This document shows, piece by piece, positions 6,527-16,100 of a stretch of DNA of 52,238 nt (positions are counted from its first letter, which is position 1; the number at the start of each line of letters is the position of its first letter). This stretch comes from Clostridiales bacterium. GTDB lineage: Bacteria > Bacillota > Clostridia > Lachnospirales > Lachnospiraceae. The notes below the pieces were generated by a model, which searched no databases, was not told the origin of the DNA, and saw only the letters and a list, made by a program, of their open reading frames with translations. The DNA lies in the NCBI GenBank assembly GCA_012519695.1, contig JAAYPT010000014.1:1-52238 (forward strand), given 5' to 3'. Both the position numbers and the translations under genes were made by a program.

Positions 6527-7408
6527 TCACTCCAATTGTTTTAAAAAGGATTTGGGAGTCATATGATATTTTCGCTTAAAGACCTTGTGAAAATAAGATA
6601 AGTTGTGAAAACCGGTGGAGAGCGAAACATCTAAGATAGAAGTATTGCCCTGTTCAAACAGTTCCACGGATTTTTCCAAACGCAGGTTATTGATATATTC
6701 CACACAGGTCATATTCATATGCTTTTTGAAAAAACGCATAAAGTGGTAGTCACTAAAGTAGCACAGTTTTGCCAATTCTGAAATTGTGATATTTTCAGCA
6801 TAGTGAACTTCGATATAATCTAATACTTGTTTCAATTTATCGGAAGAAGTGCCGGTATCAGAAGAAAGATTTCGTTTACTGTACTGTAACAATAGAAAAA
6901 TAGTTTGCAAAAATAAGGATTTTAAGGCAAGCTCATATCCGGGAACAGCCGCTCCGTATAAAGAATTTATCTGATTGAAAATCTTTCGCAAAGAAGCATA
7001 AGCAGGGTGTTCCGGTTTTATCAGATAGGGCATGGAAAACTCCTGATTCATCAGCGGGGTCAAGTAACGGGTAGAGCAAATGTCGGTAGAATTTCCACCA
7101 AGAAAATTCATGTGAAACACATAGGTTTCTGAGCTGATTTTCGGATACTCCTGCAAAGAAATAGAGTGGAGCACCAAAGGGGGAATGAATAAAAGGTCAC
7201 CTGCTTCTACCGGATATTCGGCAAGATCAATGTGGTAGAGTGCCTGACCTTCCGTGATTAATGTAAACTCCGCTTCCTCATGCCAATGAGTGGTTACTAC
7301 GGGATAGTCCGGCTTTAAGTTAGTAATATATTTTTGCACCGGGAAAAAGGCTTCTCCGTGTTTCGCATCTTCCTTTTGTTCTAAAGCGAGAGAATGTAGC
7401 TTTTTCAT
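6527..7408 (-). CDS. AraC family transcriptional regulator with N-terminal cupin domain
   Basis: A 293-residue regulator. Residues about 25-150 form a cupin/AraC-binding sensor (THWHEEAEFTLITEGQALYH, GDLLFIPPLVLHSI). Residues about 190-290 hold two helix-turn-helix motifs (ITISELAKLCYFSDYHFMRF and ILDVSLSTGFHNLSYFHKVF, ending RKYHMTPKSFLKQ). The open frame extends 73 residues further upstream, but ATG 7406-7408 has an excellent AAAAGGAGGAAAACAC site and the extension is hydrophobic nonsense across the divergent promoter region. It is divergent from the alpha-glucosidase gene, 170 bp away, so it probably responds to a sugar and activates that locus. The intergenic region is very AT-rich, with TATAAT at 7512-7517 as a possible -10. 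Confidence 0.88.
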   Translation of the reverse strand: MKKLHSLALEQKEDAKHGEAFFPVQKYITNLKPDYPVVTTHWHEEAEFTLITEGQALYHIDLAEYPVEAGDLLFIPPLVLHSISLQEYPKISSETYVFHMNFLGGNSTDICSTRYLTPLMNQEFSMPYLIKPEHPAYASLRKIFNQINSLYGAAVPGYELALKSLFLQTIFLLLQYSKRNLSSDTGTSSDKLKQVLDYIEVHYAENITISELAKLCYFSDYHFMRFFKKHMNMTCVEYINNLRLEKSVELFEQGNTSILDVSLSTGFHNLSYFHKVFKRKYHMTPKSFLKQLE

Positions 7409-7578
7409 GTGTTTTCCTCCTTTTAAAATAAAAAAAGCAAAAGAGCAGTATTGTGTTATAAAAGGCAAATATACTACAAGAAAAAATAAAAAATCATGTT
7501 TATAATAGCAGTATAATACAAATAGAAAAATATAACAACGAATAATTATAACGAAAAAGCGAAAGAGAGGTAGTAAAA

Positions 7579-9246
7579 ATGGAAAGAAAATGGTGGCATG
7601 ATAAAGTGGCATATCAGATTTATCCAAAGAGTTTTTTAGATACCAATGGAGATGGAATCGGAGATTTACGGGGAATTATTTCAAAGTTAGATTATTTAAA
7701 AGCATTGGGAATTGATATTATCTGGCTTTCTCCTATTTACAAGTCTCCATTTGTGGATCAGGGTTATGATATTGCAGATTATTATGCAATAGCTAAAGAG
7801 TTCGGAACTATGGAAGAATTTGATGAGTTGTTAGCAGAAGCTAAAAAGCGTGATATGCATATTATCATGGACTTAGTTATCAATCATTGCTCTGATAAGC
7901 ATGAGTGGTTTCAAAAGGCATTGGCAGACCCGGAAGGAGAATATGCAGATTACTTTTACTTCCGTGAGGGAAAGAATGGAAATCCACCAAGCAACTATCG
8001 TTCTTATTTCGGAGGAAGTTGTTGGGAGCCGGTTCCGGGTACCAACAAATATTATCTTCATATGTTTGCAAAAGAACAACCGGATTTAAATTGGGAAAAT
8101 CCGAAACTTCGTCAGGAACTTTATAATATGGTGAATTGGTGGCTGGAAAAAGGATTAGCAGGATTTCGTATAGATGCCATTATTAATATTAAAAAGAATC
8201 TGGAATTTCCGGATTTTGAGCCGGATGGTCCGGATGGAATGGCAGGCTGCTGGAAGATGGTAGAAAGCGTAGAAGGAGTAGGAGAGTTTTTAGAAGACTT
8301 AAAGAAAAATACCTTCCAAAAGCATGACGCTTTTACCGTAGCAGAGGTCTTTAATATGAAAGAAGGAGAGTTGCCACAGTTTATCGGAGAAGATGGACAT
8401 TTTTCAACAATCTTTGATTTTAGTGCTCATTCCTTAAGTGATGGAGAGCATGGTTGGTATGATGCTGTAAAAGTAGATTTCAAAAAATGGAGAGAAACCA
8501 TTGTAAATTCACAGCTAGAAGTGCAAAAGGCAGGATTTGAAGCAAATATTATTGAAAACCATGACGAGCCGAGAGGAGTTTCCAGATTTTTACCGGAATA
8601 CGCAAGAACACCGGCAGGAACGAAAATGCTTGGAACAGTAAGCGTATTGCTGAGAGGAATTCCGTTTATTTATCAGGGACAGGAAATTGGAATGCAAAAT
8701 GCTGTATGGAATAGCATCGAAGAGTATGACGATATCAGTACCAAAGACCAGTATCATATTGCAAGAGAGGCGGGACTTTCCGACAAAGAGGCATTAGAAG
8801 TTTGCGGAAGAATGAGTCGAGATAATGCAAGAACTCCGGTACAGTGGAGTGATAAGGAGCATGCAGGATTTACCACCGGAACACCATGGCTTAAGGTAAA
8901 TTCCAATTATAAGGAAATTAACGTAGAAAGTCAGGAAAAAGACGAGGATTCCGTTTTGAACTATTATCGTAAGTTGACTGCTTTGCGAAAATCACCGGAA
9001 TATAAAGAAGTATTTACTTATGGTACATTTGTTCCGGAGTATGAAAGTACAGACAATGTTATGGCATACTATCGTGTGGACGAAGAAAAAAGAATGTTGA
9101 TAGCGGCTAATTTCGGAACAGAGCCAGTGGAATTAAAACTGAATTATCCAGTGAAAAAAGTAGCGTTATCCAATATGAAAAAAAGTCAGGTAGGAGAAAA
9201 ACTGCAACTTGAAAGTTGCGAAGTAATTGTGTTAGAGTGTATGTAA
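7579..9246 (+). CDS. GH13 alpha-glucosidase (oligo-1,6-glucosidase type)
   Basis: A 555-residue cytoplasmic glycoside hydrolase family 13 enzyme that should release glucose from short alpha-glucosides. The TIM barrel carries DLVINHCSD (region I, about 98), GFRIDAI with nucleophile Asp199 (region II), TVAEVF with acid/base Glu256 (region III) and ENHDEPR with Asp329 (region IV). The QPDLNWENP motif near 167 is the subfamily-31 mark, and DTNGDGIGD at 21-29 is the usual calcium loop. The residue after the nucleophile is Ala200, where isomaltase-type enzymes usually have Val and maltase-type Thr, so linkage preference is open. It starts at ATG 7579 after AGAGAGGTAG, is divergent from the AraC regulator, and lies 33 nt before the acetyltransferase gene. 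Confidence 0.92.
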   Translation: MERKWWHDKVAYQIYPKSFLDTNGDGIGDLRGIISKLDYLKALGIDIIWLSPIYKSPFVDQGYDIADYYAIAKEFGTMEEFDELLAEAKKRDMHIIMDLVINHCSDKHEWFQKALADPEGEYADYFYFREGKNGNPPSNYRSYFGGSCWEPVPGTNKYYLHMFAKEQPDLNWENPKLRQELYNMVNWWLEKGLAGFRIDAIINIKKNLEFPDFEPDGPDGMAGCWKMVESVEGVGEFLEDLKKNTFQKHDAFTVAEVFNMKEGELPQFIGEDGHFSTIFDFSAHSLSDGEHGWYDAVKVDFKKWRETIVNSQLEVQKAGFEANIIENHDEPRGVSRFLPEYARTPAGTKMLGTVSVLLRGIPFIYQGQEIGMQNAVWNSIEEYDDISTKDQYHIAREAGLSDKEALEVCGRMSRDNARTPVQWSDKEHAGFTTGTPWLKVNSNYKEINVESQEKDEDSVLNYYRKLTALRKSPEYKEVFTYGTFVPEYESTDNVMAYYRVDEEKRMLIAANFGTEPVELKLNYPVKKVALSNMKKSQVGEKLQLESCEVIVLECM

Positions 9247-9279
9247 AAACGAACACAAGATGGACATAAGGAGAGAAAA

Positions 9280-9888
9280 ATGAATCAAAAGGAAAGAATG
9301 TCGCAGGAACTTCCCTATAAAGCATGGTTAGATGGATTAGCAGAAGAACGTAGAGAAAATAAGAAAAGAATATACGAATATAATCAGTTACCACCGGGAA
9401 ATGAAGAAAAGCAAGAAGAAATCATTCGAAGTATTATCGGAAAATGTGGACAGAGTATTTGCATCGAAGCACCGTTTCACTGCGACTATGGTAGCAACAT
9501 TGAAGTTGGTAATAACTTTTATGCAAATTATAATTTAACTATCCTGGATGTGGGAAAAGTAATTATCGGAGAAAATGTTATGATTGCACCGAATGTATCT
9601 ATTTATACGGCAGGGCATCCCATTCATCCGGATTCTCGCAATTCCGGTTACGAATATGGAATTAGTATTACCATTGGAGATAATGTATGGATTGGAGGAA
9701 GCAGCGTAATCAATCCGGGTGTGCATATTGGAAATAATGTGGTAATCGGTTCCGGCAGTGTTGTGACAAAAGATATACCGGATAATGCAATTGTAGCAGG
9801 AAATCCCTGTAGAATTATCCGCTATATAACAGAAGAGGATAGAAAGTATTATTTTAAAAATCGAGAATTTGATGTAGAGGATTATTGA
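9280..9888 (+). CDS. Sugar O-acetyltransferase, maltose acetyltransferase-like (LbH)
   Basis: A 202-residue member of the Maa/LacA/NodL group, which transfers acetyl from acetyl-CoA to a sugar hydroxyl. The N-terminal Maa cap (LPYKAWLDGLAEERRENKK, about 12-55) precedes a left-handed beta-helix of hexapeptide repeats (about 60-185: IEVGNNFYANYNL, VIIGENVMIAPNV, ITIGDNVWIGGSS, VHIGNNVVIGSGS). The catalytic His of the family lies in YTAGHPIHP. The AGNPCRIIR ending is typical. ATG 9280 follows AAGGAGAGAAAA. It is co-directional with the alpha-glucosidase gene and ends at a strong terminator, so acetylation of non-metabolised maltosides is a plausible role. Confidence 0.9.
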   Translation: MNQKERMSQELPYKAWLDGLAEERRENKKRIYEYNQLPPGNEEKQEEIIRSIIGKCGQSICIEAPFHCDYGSNIEVGNNFYANYNLTILDVGKVIIGENVMIAPNVSIYTAGHPIHPDSRNSGYEYGISITIGDNVWIGGSSVINPGVHIGNNVVIGSGSVVTKDIPDNAIVAGNPCRIIRYITEEDRKYYFKNREFDVEDY

Positions 9889-9912
9889 GAGATAACGCAG
9901 TGATTTTAATGG

Positions 9913-9963
9913 AAAAGGCGTTTATTGCTTATTGTAGTAAATAAGTAATAAACGCCTTTTTTT
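9913..9963 (+). terminator. Rho-independent terminator of the alpha-glucosidase/acetyltransferase operon
   Basis: AAGGCGTTTATTGCTTATT and AATAAGTAATAAACGCCTT form a nearly perfect stem of about 19 bp, immediately followed by a T run (TTTTTTT to 9963). Confidence 0.9.
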
Positions 9964-10000
9964 GTGCAATAGGAAATACCGCGTTCGGTAGACAAATGTT

Positions 10001-10037
10001 GACGTTTACGGGGTTAAGTCGACGTTTACGGGGTTAA
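10001..10037 (+). promoter_or_regulatory. Two perfect 17-bp direct repeats upstream of the pilus operon
   Basis: GACGTTTACGGGGTTAA occurs at 10001-10017 and again at 10021-10037, a 20-bp period that would place both copies on nearly the same face of the helix. This is the pattern of a paired operator. The ACGTTTA core loosely resembles LytTR-regulator sites, though the family is a guess. They lie 136 bp before the adhesin start. A possible promoter (TTGCTA, 17 bp, TAAAAA) lies downstream, so an upstream activator site is the simplest reading. Confidence 0.5.
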
Positions 10038-10172
10038 TCTTGAGAAAGGAGAATAGATTTGCTATAGTTCTTTTTAGTGGTTAAAAAATGGAGATATAAA
10101 TCTAGTAAGCAAAATGATTCTTGGTAGGGGTTACTAAGAAGTTGGGGCTACACTAGGGGAAGGGGAAAGCAG

Positions 10173-13100
10173 TTGTATTGGAGAGATAGGAAAAACAGAA
10201 AAAAGAAAGCACGGTTATTTCAAAGAGTGTGTGCTTTTATTATGGGAATAAATATGTTATGGCAGGCTACAATTCCCAGCATGGCATATAATGGAGAAAA
10301 TTATGAGGGTAGTGGGGAATTTAAAACAAGACAAGAGTATACACAAGAATGTGAAAAATATATACCTACAGGCGAGTGGGAAAATGACTTGGTTGCTGTT
10401 GCAAAAATGCAAATAGGCTATCAGGACAATGAGGAGAATGTCTGTAATAAGTGGAATACATTACTGGTTTCGGAAAGTTTATATTATGCAGGAATACCGG
10501 AAAGTGTATTTCCAACGGAAACAAATATAGAAGAATGGATTGCAAAGTTACAAGAGGAACAATTGTATATTTCTAATTTTGATGCATCTATTACCATGTT
10601 GCCTGAAAAAGGCGAAATGGTTATTTTGCAGATAGAAGATGAGAGCGGAAATCAGGAAAAAGAAATTGCAATTGTAGAAGATGTGCAAGAGCGTGAAGGC
10701 GAGTATTATGTTCAAACAATTGAAGGTGAAAAGGAACATAATACTTATTCAGTAAAAGAAAAGGAACATAAGGCTTTTGGAGAAGAAGTTTTAGGTTATG
10801 CATTACTAAGCAAATCTGACAGTACTTCGGAGAATGAACAGTCTGCTGATGAGGAGACTCAGGTAGCATTGCAGGAAAATGAATTTGGAAAAGAAACAGT
10901 AAATGGTGAGGGTAATTCTGAAACGAATAATATTAACGAAAGACTTGTGGTAAATTTTGAAGCTCAGACAAATGGCGGAAATGCACAGGCGGGAGAAACA
11001 CAGTATGTAAAAGTAGTATCTAATTATTCGCAGGCGAATCATCAGGAAAAGAATGCAGAAGTTTTTATAAAGGTGGGGGAATTGCCGGAGGGTGTAACAA
11101 TAACAGGGTTTACAACCGATGGAAAAAAAGAAGTTGTATGGCGTGATGATAATAATAAGGAGCATAATGTAACATTACATTTAATAGAAGAAAACGGAAT
11201 TTATTATATTAGCTTTGAACAGCCGGCAGGTGCAACCATAGAATTTTCCATACAGTTTAACTCGGAAAATGGAATCATGGGAGAAAAAGAAACGCTTTCT
11301 TTGGAAGTAGACAAAGAAAAGATGCAAAAATTAGAAGGTCCCGGAAATGATATGTTCGGAGAACCGGTTGTATTGACTTGGACAGCAAGTAATGAATGGA
11401 ATCCGGTACAAAAATGGGTAAATAATGCAAAAAACAACCAGATTTTAGTAAACAATAAGAATAAGTTAGTGGGAGAATTAACATATACAGTTGAAGCCGA
11501 AAGCCAAAACAAAGAAAATTTCGGTGAGATATGGACAGATTATGTTAATGTAACAGATACCTTGACCTTACCGGAGGGAATTACTTTCCCACAGGGAAGT
11601 AAGGTAGATGATTCCGGAGAGGCGATTGTAGACAAAAACGGAAATAAAATATTTTACTTTTCCGCAAATCAAAAACAACAAATTAATATTAAGAGCTTGA
11701 AATTAGAAAATAATAATAAAGTTGTTTATGAAATTCAGGTGCCGAATACCAATAGAAATAGTGAAAATGTTCTTACTGCGGAAATGGAACATATTTCGTT
11801 AGAAATGAAAATGAATGCAAGTCTTCTGGAGTTAAAGGAAGGTTATAAAGACAAGTCTATACAGGAGATGGCACATGATAAAATTGAAAATGAAGTAAAA
11901 ATGACTCCGGTTCCATATAAAGGAAGTGAAGGAACGGTGACAAGTGATAAGGTTACCACAACGCCTACTCCTGTACCGGAAGAATTTATTGTGGAAAAAT
12001 CAGCCAATCGAGAACATGTACAGGCAGGGGATGCCATACAGTATACTTTATCAATTACCAATACCGGTGAAAATGCAATTAAGGTAAAGGATAACCAGGG
12101 AAATTATTATACCGTAACAGATCAATTAGTTAAGTATTTGACTATGACAGATGAACAAATAAGAAATTTGCCTCAACGAGTAAGTTATGATAAAAATTCC
12201 AATACAATTTCCTGGGTGCCGGATGAAACGGAATTACAACCGGGAAAGACATATGAAATTTCTTTTTGGGTAACGGTGAGAAATGCAACAGATGAAGAAA
12301 TGCAAGAACTTAAGAATGGCTCTGTGATTAGAAATACCGCACAGTACAAAGAACATTATTCCAATGAAGTGGAAATTACATATGATAAAGCGGAAATAAA
12401 AGTAAAAAAAGAGGGAAAAGACAGTAACGGAGACGGAAAAGTATCCAATAGTGAGAAAATCATATACACGCTAACGGTAAAAAATGATACGAATTTCGAT
12501 GCAGTAATGGATGAAATGGTGAAAGATACATTACCGGATGGAGTTGAATTTGATGCAGTAATTGATAAGGAAAACAGACAGATTTCACAGGCAGGTACCT
12601 ATGTTGCTATAAGTAATCTTTTGCCAAATGGGCATGAAGTAACTTTTGCAAAAGATGGACAGAATCTTAGCTGGAATATAGGAATGTTAAAGGCACATGA
12701 AGAAATAAGATTAGTATATGTGTGTACCGTGAATACAGATAAAATAACATCCAGAAGTGTGATTCGAAATGAAGTAACAACTTCAGATTCTGGTGATGCA
12801 GAAGAAAGTGAAGTAGATTATCCAATTAAAGTGGATAAGGAGGTAGCACAAGATACCAGTATCGTATATCCGGATGGAACGGTATTCGATTATACTGTAA
12901 CCATGAAAAATGACGAAAAGAATCCAAGTCAAAAGGAAGATTTAGAATTAGTAGATGAGATGCCGGCAGGTATGCTTCCATATGGGTATGATTTGATACA
13001 ACGAAAAGACGATGGTACAACAAGAAAGGTTTCCTGGAAAGATTTCAGCGAAGGAAAAATAGAGACATGGAACAGTACTTTTTCTACGGAAATTGATGGA

Positions 13101-16100
13101 CGACAGACCCAGGTAAAAAGAAATTGGGATGGAGGCATCATACTGGTATGGAAGATTGGGAAACTTGGTAAGGGAGAAGAAGTAAAGATTACTTATCAGG
13201 CTCAGATATCAATACCGGAAGGGGAAGAAGGAAAAAAAGAATTTACCAATACAGTATATGTAGATGGAATAAGTAAATCGGTAACAGTGTACGGTGGTGA
13301 ACCGAAAGGTGAAATATATATTGAAAAACACTTTGACGGAGAAATTCTGTATAACATAGATGGACTTACCGAGGAACAAAAAAATATTACATTTACTTTG
13401 ATTGGAAAAGATAATGACGGAAATGAGATACGTCAGAGTGTCAAGCTGGGAGAATTTAATAATGCACGGAGAAATGGAAGATGGCATCATGTATTTGAAA
13501 ATCTTTCACCGGGTACCTATACGTTAATCGAAGAGAATGCAACGATTCCGGGTAAGGTATTGACCACAACTTATAAGGTAAACGGAACTTTTGCTCCTAA
13601 TTGTGTCACCGATTCTACCGATAAATCAGGAGTTATTGTAGAAGTTGATGGCCAAAAAGATGCAGAAGTAATTATTAATAACAATTACGGAAGTGGAAGC
13701 GGTGTAGATTTACAAAAGAGTGTCTGGGCAATCAAGCAGGGAAAAATCACTGGAAATAGCAGTGACAGATACGAAGAGTGGTCCAATTGGTATGATAAGG
13801 AACTGTTCCCGATTGATGATAGTGATATAACAAATTATGTGATCTATAACATGACAGTGATAAATACCGGAAGTGAGACAGTACATGTAGATACTGTGGA
13901 GGATGAGCTGCCTGAAGGTCTGGAATATATCGGAATGAAAGCAGATTATTACGGTAACGAAAAACGTAATATGAAAGAGCAGTTTACAACTCAGATTTTC
14001 ACAGATGCCTGGAGTGGACTGAACCTTTATGACGGGCACAAACTTGCACAGGGAATAAGTGTTACATCCAAGCAAGAAGGAAAGAAGGTAACATTTTCCT
14101 TTGAAAAAGATTCCGGTGGATATGAACTTTCAGGAGGACAAGCAATTACATTTTTAGTATTGTGCAGGATAAAACCGGATGTGAAAGAAGGAGAACTTAT
14201 CACTAATACAGCAAAGCTTTTGGTAGATAGGTCAGTACAATATAAGGATTGTGAAGAAATTTATACTCAAAATACACCATATGATTTAATTCAAAACAAT
14301 GGAAAATCAAAAGACGAAGGAATAATAAATGGAAAAAGGATAATTTCTTCATCGGTAACAATTATACCGGAAAATTTACCGGTACCCGGAATAGAAAAAG
14401 AAGCGGTTTCTTATATTATACCGGGAAAGATAGAGGAACAGCCGTTGGAGGAAAATTCCAATATTCAGCCGGAGTCCATGGTACATTGGGAAATTACGTT
14501 GCATAATGATGGAACGAAAGATTTAAAAAATTATCAGGTGGAGGATTTGGTTACAGAAGGATTTCATTTGCTTACCAAAGCGGAGGCAAATGAAAAGAAA
14601 ATAAAATCTCCATATGAATTGACAATATTTGATTACAGTGGAAAAAAATTAAATACTTACGATGTATCCTCAGAAGTCTGGAAAACCATTAAGAATGATT
14701 CAGAGGAAAATGCATTTACCTTTGACTTTTCAGAGGAGAAATACAGTATTCCGCCAGGGGGCTATGCAAAACTTCGGGTATATACCAATAACCTTGTGAC
14801 GAACTATCAGGTATATAAAAATACAGCAACAATTCTTCCAAGTGAGAAGTTTGATGCTAATAGAGCAAAATATGGTGACTTGAAGAAGAACGATAAGGGA
14901 GAATATATTGGTGTAACTGCATCGGCAGAAGTAAACGCATTAGGAGATTATGCTTCTGTATCCTGGAAAAGTGTTACGGAAAAAGGAAATGAAGCAAACA
15001 CAACCAAAGGAACACAGAAAAAGAATTATATTTCTGTAGGATTAGATGATGATGGTAATGCAAATATGGTTACCTACACAGATAACATTCGCAATATAAG
15101 TGGCAAAACATTCAAACAATTTACTATAGTTGATTTAATGCCAATGCGAAATGATACAGGAGTTATCAATCAGGAAGACAAGCGTGGAAGTGAATTTTCA
15201 ATTGCATATTCCGGTGGACTTAACATTTATGTAATAAGTAGTGGCGGAGTACAAAGAACTGTAAATGAAAAAGATTATAAAATAGAGTTTTCCACAAAAA
15301 CGTCTTATACGCAGGAAGATTTCCAGGGAGATTCTACTCAGTGGCATAAAGCGTGGGAAAAAGGTGATTGCTCATTCAGGGTAAAAATGTCAGAGGCATT
15401 TGAACTTGCACCCAATGAGACATTAGTAATACAGTATGACGGAAAAATAGCGGAAGGAGCCAGAGCTGGTGATATTGCATGGAATAGTTTTGGATATCAG
15501 TATCATTCCAACGGTTGTACCACCTTATTAAAGGCAGAACCACCAAAGGTAGGAGTTATGATTCCGAAAGTTCCGGTAGTAAAAAAAGAGGTAGTAGATT
15601 CAGATGGAAATATACAGGAATATGATGAAAACAAGAAATTTACATTTGAACTGTATCAAAAAGGAGAACATTCCAATATAAAATTATGCGAGTTTACCAT
15701 ATGTCAGGGTGGTTATGTAGAATTATCTAATTTGAAAGATAAGGATGGTAAGCTGGTAGTTTTAAAAGACGGAACAGAATATACAATTAAAGAAAAAGTG
15801 CCAGAAGGATATAAACTTCTGGGAATAGGGCAAGAAGGAGAAAAGTTAAGTACATTTGGTGAAGAATACACCTTCACATATTATAAAGAAAAGGATATTT
15901 CCATTCTTGCAAGAAATGAAAGTCTCTTCCGGCAGGAAATTCCAAAGACCGGAGGAATGGGAACCAATGTATATACTGTAGGTGGTGTACTGCTTATGGT
16001 GGTAGCATCACTACTGTATGGATACCGATTGAAATATAGAAAAAAGAAAAACTATAGTGAAAAAAGGTATCAAATATATAACTTATTAAAAAGGAGAAAA

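Noticed and set aside
7409-7627. A 73-residue hydrophobic N-terminal extension of the AraC regulator
   Set aside because: It crosses the divergent promoter region and overlaps the alpha-glucosidase gene, while ATG 7408 has a near-perfect ribosome site. The hydrophobic residues are the chance result of AT-rich DNA read in reverse.
10500-16100. Many open frames of 60-130 codons on the minus strand under the adhesin
   Set aside because: They are rich in Phe, Leu, Ile and Cys, lack ribosome sites and lie in a strongly coding + strand gene. They are shadows caused by A-rich codons on the other strand.
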